Below the pieces are notes generated by a model. It was not told the origin of the DNA. It saw nothing but the letters and a program-made list of their open reading frames with translations, and did not search any database. A DNA stretch of 64,000 nt from Ancylomarina sp. DW003. Its GTDB lineage: Bacteria > Bacteroidota > Bacteroidia > Bacteroidales > Marinifilaceae. Position 1 is the stretch's first letter. The number at the start of each line of letters is the position of its first letter. Below, one piece after another: positions 29,610-38,563 of the stretch. The position numbers and the translations under genes were made by a program. The stretch spans positions 239,803 through 303,802 of the forward strand of contig NZ_JAKJSD010000005.1 of the NCBI RefSeq assembly GCF_029029505.1, written 5' to 3'.

Positions 29610-30755
29610 ATGAAGATTTCATATATGAATTATTTTTTGACTAAAATTTCACAAATTATAATGAATAGAGTATCAGTTTTTTTAATGGTTTTTGTTCTTT
29701 GCCTGATTAGTTTTCTCAGCTTAGGACAAAACTCCGAATATAAAATTAATACCATTGTGATTGATGCAGGACATGGTGGTAAAGATCCTGGGGCTGTAGG
29801 TAAACACTCTTATGAAAAAGATATTGTTTTAAGTATAGCGCTTAAGACAGGTAAGTATATCAAGGAGAAATTCCCTCACATAAAAGTAATCTATACGAGA
29901 GATAAGGATATTTTTATTCCATTAAAAGAACGTCCTGAAATTGCTAATAAACACAATGCTGATCTTTTCATTTCGATACATGCGAACAGCTTAGAAAACA
30001 ACACAAGAACCTATGGTACTGAAACTTTTATTTTAGGACTACACAAATCGAAAGATAACTTAGCTGTAGCGATGAAAGAAAATTCTGTAATGCTTTACGA
30101 GGACGATTACTCAAACAAATACGAAGGATTTGACCCTAAAGATCCTGCTTCCTACATCATCTTCAACTTAATGCACAGCTTACATATCGACAACAGTACA
30201 TCAATGGCTCAACACACAGAACATCAGTTCAAAAACAGAGTTGGCAGACGATCAAGAGGTGTAAAAGCTGCTGAGCTTTGGGTGCTAAGAAAAGCCAGTA
30301 TGCCTTCTGTTTTAATTGAAGTGGGTTTTATTTCAAATCCAAATGAAGAACGTTTTCTCAAGTCAAAAAAAGGGCAAGATTATATGTCCTCTGCTATTTT
30401 CAGAGCTTTTAGATCATATAAGGAGGAAATTGAAAGACACACTTCCCGTACTTTCGAAGTAAATAAAGCTCCTGTTATTGATGAATCAAACAGTGGAGTT
30501 TTATATTGCATACAAGTAAAATCCTCATCTAAAAAAATTCCTCTAAACTCTAAAGTATTTGCAGGTCTTGAAAATGTAATTGAAAAACAAGTTAATGGCA
30601 CTTATAAATATATAGTCGGTCAAAACTCAAATTTAAGATCTGTTATCAACAAAAAAAGAGAAGTAAAAAAAATAGTTCCAGACTGTTTTATAGTAGCTTA
30701 TCACAATGGGAAGCCTGTTTCAATTAAACAAGCCAAAAATATTCAAAAATCATAA
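29610..30755 (+). CDS. N-acetylmuramoyl-L-alanine amidase with C-terminal SPOR-like region
   Basis: 381 residues as drawn; ATG 29661 (residue 18) may be the true start, since MNRVSVFLMVFVLCLISFLSLGQ makes a proper signal peptide. Residues 48-275 are an Amidase_3 zinc domain: VIDAGHGGKDPGA (first His), EKDIVLS with Glu, SIHAN (His) and LIEVGFISNPNEE with the catalytic Glu. It cuts the amide bond between MurNAc and the peptide stem during cell separation or recycling. Residues 295-360 (LYCIQVKSSSKKIPL, YKYIVGQ) look like a divergent SPOR domain. mlaD follows on the same strand after 56 bases. The gene is divergent from lptD, and all three serve the envelope. Confidence 0.93.
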   Translation: MKISYMNYFLTKISQIIMNRVSVFLMVFVLCLISFLSLGQNSEYKINTIVIDAGHGGKDPGAVGKHSYEKDIVLSIALKTGKYIKEKFPHIKVIYTRDKDIFIPLKERPEIANKHNADLFISIHANSLENNTRTYGTETFILGLHKSKDNLAVAMKENSVMLYEDDYSNKYEGFDPKDPASYIIFNLMHSLHIDNSTSMAQHTEHQFKNRVGRRSRGVKAAELWVLRKASMPSVLIEVGFISNPNEERFLKSKKGQDYMSSAIFRAFRSYKEEIERHTSRTFEVNKAPVIDESNSGVLYCIQVKSSSKKIPLNSKVFAGLENVIEKQVNGTYKYIVGQNSNLRSVINKKREVKKIVPDCFIVAYHNGKPVSIKQAKNIQKS

Positions 30756-30766
30756 TAAATATTCTA

Positions 30767-30774
30767 TATCTTTG
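30767..30774 (+). promoter_or_regulatory. -7 element TATCTTTG before mlaD
   Basis: Exact TAnnTTTG match placed 37 bases before the mlaD ATG. The -33 box is not clear, so mlaD may be read both from here and from the amidase transcript. Confidence 0.55.
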
Positions 30775-30811
30775 ATATATAAAGATCAAAGTAATCACAC
30801 AATATTACTAA

Positions 30812-31789
30812 ATGAAAATATCAAAAGAAGCTACTATTGGGTTATTGGTTGTAGCAGCCATTACGATTTTTATTTTGGGAATTAATTTTCTCAAAGGAAA
30901 TAGCATATTCTCTACAGATCAAGTGTTTTATGCAAAATATAAACGCGTAGATGGACTTAAAAAATCTAGTTCAGTAACACTTCGTGGCTTCAAAATCGGG
31001 CAAATCAAATCCATAAAGTTTAGCGAATCAAATATCAACGATTTAATCGTTTCATTCTCAGTAGGGAGTAAATATAATTTGCCCAAGAACACAACAGCTC
31101 GTATTGTAAGTTCCGATATTATGGGAACCAAAGAAATTCAATTATTAGCTGGGAATTCTAAAAAAATCCTTCAGCCTGGTGATACCATCGGTGGTAGTAT
31201 TGAAGGTGATTTAAAAGAACAGGTTAGCATGCAAATGCTTCCTCTTAAAAATAAGGCTGAGCGACTAATGTCGAGCGTTGATTCTGTACTAACAGTTATT
31301 CAATATATATTTAATGCCGATGCTCGTGATAATATATCACAAAGCCTTGCTAGTATTAAAAATACAATCAACACACTGAAAAATACTTCAAGTAACCTCG
31401 ATACTTTGGTAAGTGGACAGAGATCTCATATGGAACAGATACTAGCAAATGTAGAATCCATAACCGGGAACTTAGAGTCTAACGGAGAAAATATCAATAA
31501 TATCTTAACAAACTTTTCGAGCATCTCAGATTCATTGAAACAAGCAGAAATAGCTTCAACCGTAAATAATGCCAATGCAGCTTTAGCTCAAGTCAACGAA
31601 ATATTTCAACAAATTAATGCTGGAAAAGGTAGCATGGGTGCTTTTCTAAAAAATGATAGTCTATACCACCATATGGAATCTGCTTCGAAACACTTAGATG
31701 AACTATTAGTTGATCTTAAAGAACATCCTAAACGTTACGTTCAAGTTTCTGTTTTTGGAAGAAAAGATAAAAAGAAAGACAAAAAGTAA
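30812..31789 (+). CDS. mlaD: MlaD/MCE family lipid-transport protein
   Basis: 325 residues: one N-terminal transmembrane helix (ATIGLLVVAAITIFILGINFL), then an MCE domain (about 37-115: YKRVDGLKKSSSVTLRGFKIGQI), then a long helical region (about 140-300) with Asn/Ser-rich coiled-coil character. MCE proteins form hexamers that pass phospholipids across the periplasm, usually with MlaE permease and MlaF ATPase. Those two genes are not here, so they must be elsewhere on the chromosome. The position after the cell-wall amidase, near lptD, groups it with envelope upkeep. The transcript ends at a clear terminator. Confidence 0.92.
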   Translation: MKISKEATIGLLVVAAITIFILGINFLKGNSIFSTDQVFYAKYKRVDGLKKSSSVTLRGFKIGQIKSIKFSESNINDLIVSFSVGSKYNLPKNTTARIVSSDIMGTKEIQLLAGNSKKILQPGDTIGGSIEGDLKEQVSMQMLPLKNKAERLMSSVDSVLTVIQYIFNADARDNISQSLASIKNTINTLKNTSSNLDTLVSGQRSHMEQILANVESITGNLESNGENINNILTNFSSISDSLKQAEIASTVNNANAALAQVNEIFQQINAGKGSMGAFLKNDSLYHHMESASKHLDELLVDLKEHPKRYVQVSVFGRKDKKKDKK

Positions 31790-31806
31790 TCTCATATAAT
31801 CACAGA

Positions 31807-31833
31807 AAAGCCAGGTTTTAACCTGGCTTTTTT
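31807..31833. terminator. Terminator after mlaD
   Basis: Perfect 10-bp stem 31807-31816 with 31821-31830, TTTA loop and seven T on the plus strand. The converging small minus-strand gene ends right at its edge (31833), so it may serve both. Confidence 0.92.
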
Positions 31834-32033
31834 TAGTTTAAGATAAGATCATTTAGATCTTCATAAGACGATTTTACATTTCTGTGAACATCAGCATAAC
31901 GCAAAATTCGCTTAATCAAACTAGTTGGAGCTTCAATCAAAGAATCATCTATATATTTGATTAAATCTTCCGATCCCATCAAGTCATCTGTTGAGATACT
32001 TTCCAGTTCAGTAAGAAAATCATCTTGATTCAT
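31833..32033 (-). CDS. Small acidic protein downstream of an ECF sigma gene
   Basis: 66 residues from ATG 32033 (an upstream ATG at 32078 would add 15 residues of different character). Mostly helical and acidic at the N-terminus (MNQDDFLTELESISTDDLM), then SLIEAPTSLIKRILRYA, a mixed basic helix. I do not recognise a named family. It follows the ECF sigma gene on the same strand (gap about 120 bases), where anti-sigma or accessory proteins are often found, but it lacks a membrane helix and a zinc-binding HxxxCxxC motif, so it is not a standard anti-sigma factor. A soluble sigma partner is one possibility. Confidence 0.6.
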   Translation of the reverse strand: MNQDDFLTELESISTDDLMGSEDLIKYIDDSLIEAPTSLIKRILRYADVHRNVKSSYEDLNDLILN

Positions 32034-32153
32034 TGTTGTTGTCCAACCTACAAGAGTAAAAATTGAATTCATTCGCATATAAATTGGTTTGTACCATCTA
32101 TAACGCGAACATATTGGTTTTAGTATGTGAAATTCTACAATGGCATTTTTCCA

Positions 32154-32753
32154 TTACGAAAGCTGAAGATTCAACTGATTTTCTTCAATCATTTTTCTCA
32201 AATTTATCAAGGCATATCGCATACGCCCCAGGGCTGTATTAATACTCACATCGGTATCGTCAGCAATTTCTTTAAAACTAAGTCCTTTATAATGCCGAAG
32301 TACAATTACTTCTTTTTGATCATCAGGAAGACAATCAACCAAGTTTCTTACCTCAGAATGAATCTGAGATTGAATCATAACATCCTCACAGTTTTCATCA
32401 CTAAACTTTTCTGAATTAAACAGGTCAAGTTCATAATCATCATTAGAATAAACTCGATTCATTTTTTCTTGTCTAAAATGATCGATGATTAAATTATGGG
32501 CAATACGAAATACCCATGCAAGAAACTTCCCATTATCTTTATATTTACCAGCACGCAAAGACTGAATAACCTTAATAAAAACATCTTGAAAGATATCCTC
32601 AGTTAAATCCTTATTTTTTACAATTAAATAAATGTAGGTATAAACCCTATCTTTGTGGCGAGTAATAAGCATATCTATCCCAGATTTGTCTCCCGAAATA
32701 AATCGCTCAATATAATATTGATCGCTTTTTAAATCACAATTCTCCAATTTCAC
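32154..32753 (-). CDS. ECF-type RNA polymerase sigma factor
   Basis: 199 residues. Region 2 (about 15-90: YYIERFISGDKSGIDMLI, DIFQDVFIKVI, FLAWVFRIAHNLIIDHFRQ) and region 4 (about 130-185: CLPDDQKEVIVLRHYKGLSFKEIADDTDVSINTALGRMRYAL) are both complete, with the short acidic linker typical of extracytoplasmic-function sigma factors of the RpoE/SigW type. It directs polymerase to promoters of an envelope or stress regulon. No FecR or zinc anti-sigma gene is next to it; instead a small acidic protein follows. It is divergent from uvrA across 177 bases. Confidence 0.95.
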   Translation of the reverse strand: MKLENCDLKSDQYYIERFISGDKSGIDMLITRHKDRVYTYIYLIVKNKDLTEDIFQDVFIKVIQSLRAGKYKDNGKFLAWVFRIAHNLIIDHFRQEKMNRVYSNDDYELDLFNSEKFSDENCEDVMIQSQIHSEVRNLVDCLPDDQKEVIVLRHYKGLSFKEIADDTDVSINTALGRMRYALINLRKMIEENQLNLQLS

Positions 32754-32859
32754 ATTCTATATTTTAAGTAATACTGTGTAGAGATTGATCTATAAGCAAA
32801 GTAGGTTTTAGTGTGTGTCAATTATTATATCACTTGCAAGATTATAAATATTAAAGAGT

Positions 32860-32890
32860 TTTGCAAATCCATAGAACTTAAATAAATTTG
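32860..32890 (+). promoter_or_regulatory. Bacteroidota-type promoter of uvrA
   Basis: TTTG at 32860-32863, then 19 bases, then TAAATTTG at 32883-32890: an exact match to TTTG-N19-TAnnTTTG. The start point would be near 32897, about 34 bases before the ATG. Confidence 0.8.
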
Positions 32891-32930
32891 TAAGATTTTA
32901 TATTTCGCTCAGAATACAAGGAGAAAGAAC

Positions 32931-35723
32931 ATGATTAAGCAAGATAAATTCATCACCATAAAAGGAGCTAAGGTCCATAATTTAAAAAATATTGACTTAA
33001 AAATTCCTCGCAATAAGTTTATTGTAGTTACAGGACTTTCCGGTTCTGGAAAATCATCTTTAGCATTTGATACGCTTTATGCAGAAGGTCAGCGTCGTTA
33101 TGTTGAAAGTTTATCAGCTTATGCACGTCAATTCCTTGGTCGAATAAATAAACCAGAAGTAGACTATATAAAAGGGATACCACCTGCTATTGCCATTGAA
33201 CAAAAGGTAAACACCCGCAACCCTCGTTCAACCGTAGGTACTTCTACAGAAATATATGATTATCTGAAACTTCTGTTCGCAAGAGTTGGAAAAACCTACT
33301 CTCCTATTTCGAATAAGTTAGTTAAAAGACATAGTGTTAGTGATGTGGTTAACTTTACTCTTGAGCAAGAGCTAGATGCTACTATCATGATTATGGCTGA
33401 ACTCTATCCAAACGGAGAACGTTCGCGAAAAGAGCAGCTAGAGGTTCTCTCTCAACAAGGTTTTTCGAGAATTGAAATTGATGGTAAAGCACATAAAATA
33501 TTTGATATTCTAGAAGATCAAGAGCTTTTAAAAAGAGAAGATGATATTCACATTATAGTCGATAGACTTCGTGTAGATAAAGATGAAGACACGCAAAACC
33601 GTTTGGCAGATTCAATTCAAACGGCATTTTACGAAGGCAAAGGTGAATGTTTGATTTCTGTATCCGACTCAAAAGCACTAAACTATCATAGCTTTTCAAA
33701 TCGTTTTGAAGCAGATGACTTGACATTCGAAGACCCTAATACACACACATTCAGTTTTAATAATCCAGTTGGTGCTTGTCCTAAATGTGAAGGTTTTGGA
33801 AAAGTTATTGGAATTGATGAAGATCTTGTGATTCCAAACAAAACCTTAAGTGTGTACGAAGATGCTGTTGTGTGCTGGAAAGGTGAGAAAATGAAAAAGT
33901 GGAAAGAAGTTCTGATCTTTGCTGCTGACAAATTCGATTTCCCTATTCACAAACCTTTCTTCGAGCTTAGCGAAAAACAAAAACAATTACTTTGGACTGG
34001 GAATAAACATTTTAAAGGTCTGAACGCGTTCTTCGCCTATGTGGAATCGAAACAATACAAAATCCAATATAGAGTGATGCTTTCACGATATCGTGGTAAA
34101 ACAACTTGTCCCGATTGTAGAGGAACACGATTAAAAAAAGAAGCAGGATACATTAAAATTACTGGAAAAAACATCCAAGATTTGGTCTTAATGCCAATAT
34201 CTGATTTGAATGAGTTTTTCAATAAATTAGAACTTGAAGGTAGTGATGCCAAAGTTGCCAAACGTATATTAATTGAGATTCAAAACCGCTTACAATTCCT
34301 TTCTGATGTAGGTTTAGGCTATTTGACATTAAATAGATTGTCTAGCAGCTTATCTGGAGGAGAATCACAACGTATCAACCTGGCCACTTCGCTTGGTAGT
34401 AGCCTGGTAGGTTCTCTATACATTCTTGATGAACCAAGTATTGGTCTTCACTCAAAGGACACAGAACTTTTAATAAAAGTATTGAAACAATTAAGAGATT
34501 TGGGCAATACAGTTGTCGTTGTTGAACACGACGAAGATATCATTATGGCAGCCGATCAAGTTATAGACATTGGACCTCATGCAGGTCGGCTTGGCGGTGA
34601 ACTGGTCTTTCAAGGTGACTTAGAACAACTTAAAAATTCAGATGTCAGCCTAACTTCTCAGTATATTTCCAAAACTCTTGAAATTCCTACTCCGGAATCT
34701 AGAAGGAAATGGAATAACTATATTGAAATTCTTGGTGCAAGAGAGAATAACTTAAAGTCTTTAGACATCAAGTTTCCTTTAAACACAATGACTTTGGTAA
34801 CTGGTGTTAGTGGATCTGGAAAATCATCATTAATTAAAACGATCCTCTACCCTGCTCTTAAAAAACATTATGGCGGCTATTCAGACAAAAGTGGACATTT
34901 TGATGCATTAAAAGGGGATCTACATATGATCAGCAATGTTGAGTTTGTTGATCAAAACCCAATCGGTAAATCATCTCGATCGAATCCCGTAACCTATCTT
35001 AAAGCATACGATGAGATTCGAAAGTTATATGCAGAACAACAAGCCTCAAAATACAGTGGTTTTAAATCTGCTCATTTCTCATTTAATATTGATGGTGGCC
35101 GATGTGACGAATGTCAAGGAGAAGGAATTATAAAGGTAGAAATGCAATTTATGGCTGATGTTTATTTACAATGTGAAAGTTGTAAAGGGCGCCGATTCAA
35201 AGATGATATTCTTGATGTCAGATATCGTGAAAAGAACATACACGATATTTTGGAGATGACTGTAAACGAAGCGACTGAATTCTTCATGGCATCGGATGGA
35301 AGAACAGAGAAAAAAATTGCACAACGATTAAAACCCTTAGTGGATGTCGGTCTAGGTTATGTAAAGCTTGGTCAAGCATCAAGCACGTTAAGTGGTGGTG
35401 AAAGCCAAAGAGTAAAACTAGCTTCATTCTTGGCAAAAGAGAAAGCTGAGCCTTGCCTTTTCATATTCGATGAACCAACCACAGGTCTTCATTTCCATGA
35501 CATTAATAAGTTAATGGATGCTTTCAATGCTCTTATTGCAAGAGGTCATAGTTTGATCGTTATTGAACACAATATGGAAGTTATAAAGTGTGCCGATTGG
35601 ATTATTGACTTGGGGCCTGATGGCGGAAATAAAGGTGGAGCCTTATGTTTCGAAGGTAAACCTGAGGAAATTATTAAGGAGTCAAACTCCTTTACAGGAG
35701 AATATTTAAAAGAAAAACTATAG
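32931..35723 (+). CDS. uvrA: Excinuclease ABC subunit A (UvrA)
   Basis: 930 residues, full length. UvrA is the damage-sensing ATPase dimer of nucleotide excision repair that loads UvrB. Two ABC ATPase halves are present: Walker [14 protein letters not shown] near residue 35 and [12 protein letters not shown] near 625; signatures [11 protein letters not shown] and [11 protein letters not shown]; Walker [13 protein letters not shown] and [12 protein letters not shown]. Zinc-binding CxxC pairs occur at CPKCEG...CPDCRG in the first half and CDECQG...CESCKG in the second. Nothing is missing. The following small gene starts 20 bases on and is likely co-transcribed. Confidence 0.97.
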   Translation: MIKQDKFITIKGAKVHNLKNIDLKIPRNKFIVVTGLSGSGKSSLAFDTLYAEGQRRYVESLSAYARQFLGRINKPEVDYIKGIPPAIAIEQKVNTRNPRSTVGTSTEIYDYLKLLFARVGKTYSPISNKLVKRHSVSDVVNFTLEQELDATIMIMAELYPNGERSRKEQLEVLSQQGFSRIEIDGKAHKIFDILEDQELLKREDDIHIIVDRLRVDKDEDTQNRLADSIQTAFYEGKGECLISVSDSKALNYHSFSNRFEADDLTFEDPNTHTFSFNNPVGACPKCEGFGKVIGIDEDLVIPNKTLSVYEDAVVCWKGEKMKKWKEVLIFAADKFDFPIHKPFFELSEKQKQLLWTGNKHFKGLNAFFAYVESKQYKIQYRVMLSRYRGKTTCPDCRGTRLKKEAGYIKITGKNIQDLVLMPISDLNEFFNKLELEGSDAKVAKRILIEIQNRLQFLSDVGLGYLTLNRLSSSLSGGESQRINLATSLGSSLVGSLYILDEPSIGLHSKDTELLIKVLKQLRDLGNTVVVVEHDEDIIMAADQVIDIGPHAGRLGGELVFQGDLEQLKNSDVSLTSQYISKTLEIPTPESRRKWNNYIEILGARENNLKSLDIKFPLNTMTLVTGVSGSGKSSLIKTILYPALKKHYGGYSDKSGHFDALKGDLHMISNVEFVDQNPIGKSSRSNPVTYLKAYDEIRKLYAEQQASKYSGFKSAHFSFNIDGGRCDECQGEGIIKVEMQFMADVYLQCESCKGRRFKDDILDVRYREKNIHDILEMTVNEATEFFMASDGRTEKKIAQRLKPLVDVGLGYVKLGQASSTLSGGESQRVKLASFLAKEKAEPCLFIFDEPTTGLHFHDINKLMDAFNALIARGHSLIVIEHNMEVIKCADWIIDLGPDGGNKGGALCFEGKPEEIIKESNSFTGEYLKEKL

Positions 35724-35743
35724 ATTAAAAACAGAATTACACC

Positions 35744-36232
35744 ATGATAGATTTAAACTTAAAGGACGATAAATTAGTTCTGGAAAACATAGAAAAGTTG
35801 CGTGCAAAAGGTAGCATTAACGACTTACCAGCTATTCTTGATTATTTAGTTGCTCCAAAAAATGCTTCTATAGAGAAAGCCTTATACAATTTCATTTTCG
35901 ATATTAAAGATCCTAAAGCTGTTGCACCTGTAGTTGCAGCTATTCAGAATACAAAGTATCAAACCATCCAAAAGAAATTAATTGAAATGTGTTGGCAATC
36001 GAGCTTAAAATTTGCTGAACACCTTGGTCTTTTTGTAGATCTGTTGATTAAGGAAGATTTTGAAATTGCATTCGAAGCCTTAACTGTTATTGAAAACATG
36101 GAAGAAAATATCGATTCGAAAACCAAAGAGCTTGAGATGACAAAACTTAAAGATGCTATTTCTATTGTAAGCGAAGATCGCAAAGGCTGGCTACACGAAG
36201 CTTTCCATTTTATAGAGCAAGCACCAGAGTAA
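35744..36232 (+). CDS. Helical (HEAT-repeat-like) protein of unknown function
   Basis: 162 residues, cytoplasmic, almost all alpha-helical. Pairs of helices of about 35 residues (INDLPAILDYLVAP, DPKAVAPVVAAIQNTKYQTIQKKLIEMCWQ, FEIAFEALTVIENM) look like HEAT repeats, which bind other proteins. It ends with WLHEAFHFIEQ. I know of no function. It lies 20 bases after uvrA on the same strand and before a terminator, so it is expressed with uvrA; a link to repair is only a guess from position. Confidence 0.7.
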   Translation: MIDLNLKDDKLVLENIEKLRAKGSINDLPAILDYLVAPKNASIEKALYNFIFDIKDPKAVAPVVAAIQNTKYQTIQKKLIEMCWQSSLKFAEHLGLFVDLLIKEDFEIAFEALTVIENMEENIDSKTKELEMTKLKDAISIVSEDRKGWLHEAFHFIEQAPE

Positions 36233-36258
36233 GCCACATTTCTCTCAAAAAAGAATCT

Positions 36259-36293
36259 AAGCTCCGCTACTTAAATGTAGTGGAGCTTTTTTT
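36259..36293 (+). terminator. Terminator of the uvrA operon
   Basis: 12-bp stem (36259-36270 with 36277-36288, one G-T pair), TTAAAT loop, then seven T. Confidence 0.92.
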
Positions 36294-36488
36294 ATGTAGA
36301 AACACAAACACCTAAAACATTCACAACCAACTGGTTTTGTCGTTGATTTGAAAATAATTTGTATATTTTATTGTTTCCTGATAGGGTATTATCCTGATTA
36401 AGCATCATAGTAGTAGAAAGACAGAAAGATCAGGCCAATCCTTCTCAAAATATTAGTCAAACAGTTTTAAACATTAAAATATACTATC

Positions 36489-37793
36489 ATGAAAACAAAT
36501 TTCAGAAAACAAGTTTCGTTATTGCTTTCATTATTAATGGTACTTTCTTTTAGCCAGGTAATGGGTGCAGAAAGCTTAAACTTCAAAAGAAAAAAGAAGG
36601 TTAAGACGCAGCAAGTAATTGATACACTTAAGTACAATGTTTATAAGGGAAAAATTAAAAATAAAGAAACTGGAGAAGTTCTTATTTTTGCTAACATTTC
36701 GGTGAACAATTCAAATGTTGCTACGGTATCGAATAGCGATGGAGAATTCCTTTTAAAAATTGCTAAAAATTCGGATGTCAAAACTCTAACTGTATCACAT
36801 ATTGGATACAAAAACAAAGAATTTACTATAGCATCATTAAAGCCTAAAAAGAATTTACTTGAACTAGAGTCTGCAATTGTACCACTTGGGGAAATCAATA
36901 TTTACCCTCACGATCCTCTATTCTTAGTGCGTAGTATCTTAAACAAAGTAGCAGAAAACTACACACTTAACCCTAACATGATGAAAGGTTTCTATCGTGA
37001 AACCATAAAGAAAAATAGAACTTATGTTGCTTTATCAGAAGCAGTTGTTAACATTAACAAATCAGGATATCGTCAGATGCGTGATGATCAAGTTCAGATT
37101 TACAAGGGACGTAAAAGTCAGGATGTTAAAAAGATGGATACACTTTTATTTAAATTGCAAGGTGGGCCGAATACAACACTTCTACTTGACGTGATTAAAA
37201 ACCCTTACAACTTATTATCCGGTGATTTTATTGAAAATTACAACTACACATTTAAGAATATTACCAAGCTAAACGATAAGATTCACTATGTAGTTGAGTT
37301 TAGACAAAAAGAAGGTATTGATCTTCCACTATACTATGGTGTATTCTATATCGAAGCAAATAATTTAGCCTTAAGTAGTGCTAAGTTTAGCTTAAATATG
37401 AAGAACGAATCTGAAGCCAGAAGAATGTTTATCCGAAAAAAACCATCAGGCGTTAAAGTAACACCTATGTCTGCTGACTACATTGTCAACTATCAGGAAA
37501 AAGATGGAAAATGGTTTTTCACATACGCTAGAGGAGAAATTAAATTCAAATGTAACTGGAAACGTAAGCTATTCAACTCGAAATTTACCGTAATGACAGA
37601 AATGGCAATTACCGACAGAAGCGATAGTGATCCAGTAAGATTTAAAGGAAAAGAAAGATTTAAGCGAAGTCAGGTAATGGCTGACGAAATTGGAAGCTTT
37701 AGCGATAAAAACTTTTGGGGAGCATCTAATACAATTGAACCAGATCAATCAATTGAAGCTGCCATCAGAAAATTAAAAAGAAAAGGTAAGTAA
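36489..37793 (+). CDS. CarboxypepD_reg-like secreted protein, paralogue of the STN protein
   Basis: 434 residues with a signal peptide (ends VMGAES). Residues 50-130 form a carboxypeptidase-D regulatory-like (CarboxypepD_reg-like) beta-sandwich: YKGKIKNKETGEVLIFANISV, then SNSDGEFLLKI and SHIGYKNKEF. The rest, about 140-434, is a domain shared with the protein at 39643-41220: GFYRETIKKNRTYVALSEA, KMDTLLFKLQGG, PLYYGVFYIEANNLALSSA and a C-terminal FWGASNTIEPDQSI block. This arrangement is related to DUF5686-type proteins of Bacteroidota; function is unknown. It stands 143 bases upstream of the ECF sigma gene and probably belongs to its regulon. No membrane barrel, no catalytic motif. Confidence 0.8.
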   Translation: MKTNFRKQVSLLLSLLMVLSFSQVMGAESLNFKRKKKVKTQQVIDTLKYNVYKGKIKNKETGEVLIFANISVNNSNVATVSNSDGEFLLKIAKNSDVKTLTVSHIGYKNKEFTIASLKPKKNLLELESAIVPLGEINIYPHDPLFLVRSILNKVAENYTLNPNMMKGFYRETIKKNRTYVALSEAVVNINKSGYRQMRDDQVQIYKGRKSQDVKKMDTLLFKLQGGPNTTLLLDVIKNPYNLLSGDFIENYNYTFKNITKLNDKIHYVVEFRQKEGIDLPLYYGVFYIEANNLALSSAKFSLNMKNESEARRMFIRKKPSGVKVTPMSADYIVNYQEKDGKWFFTYARGEIKFKCNWKRKLFNSKFTVMTEMAITDRSDSDPVRFKGKERFKRSQVMADEIGSFSDKNFWGASNTIEPDQSIEAAIRKLKRKGK

Positions 37794-37815
37794 GGGGTTA
37801 ATTATTTAGTTAACA

Positions 37816-37845
37816 AATATCCTGGAGTTAGCGCTTCAGGATATT
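37816..37845 (+). terminator. Hairpin after the CarboxypepD_reg gene
   Basis: 9-bp stem AATATCCTG (37816-37824) with CAGGATATT (37837-37845), 12-base loop, short T-run. It probably ends the upstream gene before the ECF sigma gene. Confidence 0.6.
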
Positions 37846-37935
37846 TTCAAAACAAATTATTAAAGCAAGTAGAAGACATAAAAAAAAGACCTATTTTTAA
37901 TTAGATATTAAAAATAATTCAAGTAGAAGTAAAGA

Positions 37936-38484
37936 ATGTTCGAGGACACCCCATATATCACAAAACAAATTAGAGAAGGAAACTTAGAAGAATTCGAGAA
38001 AGTTTTCAAAGAGTTTTATCCTCAACTTTGTTTGTACGCCTTACGCTTTGTTAAAACAAAAGATTTATCAGAAGAAATTGTTCAGAATCTATTCTGTCAG
38101 ATCTGGGAAAACAGACGAAACCTCGATATTCATACATCAATAAAAGCATATTTATATCGATCGACCTATCACAATGCCTTACAATTATTAAGAAAAAAAG
38201 GAAGTCATAATAAGTATAAAGAATACGTTAAACACCATTTTAATGAAAATTCATCTTCGACAAACAATCTTGAAGAAAAGGAAATAAACAAGATAGTACA
38301 ACAAACCCTTTCGTCTTTACCACAACGTTGTGGTACTATATTCAAGATGAGTCGATTTGAAGGTTTAAAATATCAGGAAATAGCTCAAAAACTTTCCATT
38401 TCAATAAAAACAGTAGAAGCTAATATGGGAAAGGCTCTGAAAGCATTTCGACACAATTTAAAAGATTACATGTGCTTGTTTTAA
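37936..38484 (+). CDS. ECF sigma factor, FecI-like (Bacteroidota type)
   Basis: 182 residues with sigma region 2 (FEKVFKEFYPQLCLYALRFVKTKDLSEEIVQNLFCQIWENR) and region 4 (LSSLPQRCGTIFKMSRFEGLKYQEIAQKLSISIKTVEANMGKAL), as in the Bacteroidota sigma-70 family found next to fecR and susC genes. It is followed after 79 bases by a FecR-like anti-sigma gene and then by an STN-domain protein, so it is the transcription arm of a cell-surface signalling module. The ATG at 37936 gives the standard N-terminus. Held inactive by the anti-sigma until a periplasmic signal arrives (known of the family). Confidence 0.95.
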   Translation: MFEDTPYITKQIREGNLEEFEKVFKEFYPQLCLYALRFVKTKDLSEEIVQNLFCQIWENRRNLDIHTSIKAYLYRSTYHNALQLLRKKGSHNKYKEYVKHHFNENSSSTNNLEEKEINKIVQQTLSSLPQRCGTIFKMSRFEGLKYQEIAQKLSISIKTVEANMGKALKAFRHNLKDYMCLF

Positions 38485-38563
38485 GCTAAAAAATTATATC
38501 AAAAAAAAAACAATTAATTAAGACTATTGCTGCAACTTTACAGAGTTGCTAAAAACAAACAGA

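Noticed and set aside
32931..35723. A truncated or second-class UvrA
   Set aside because: Both ATPase halves, signatures and zinc-binding pairs are complete at normal length.
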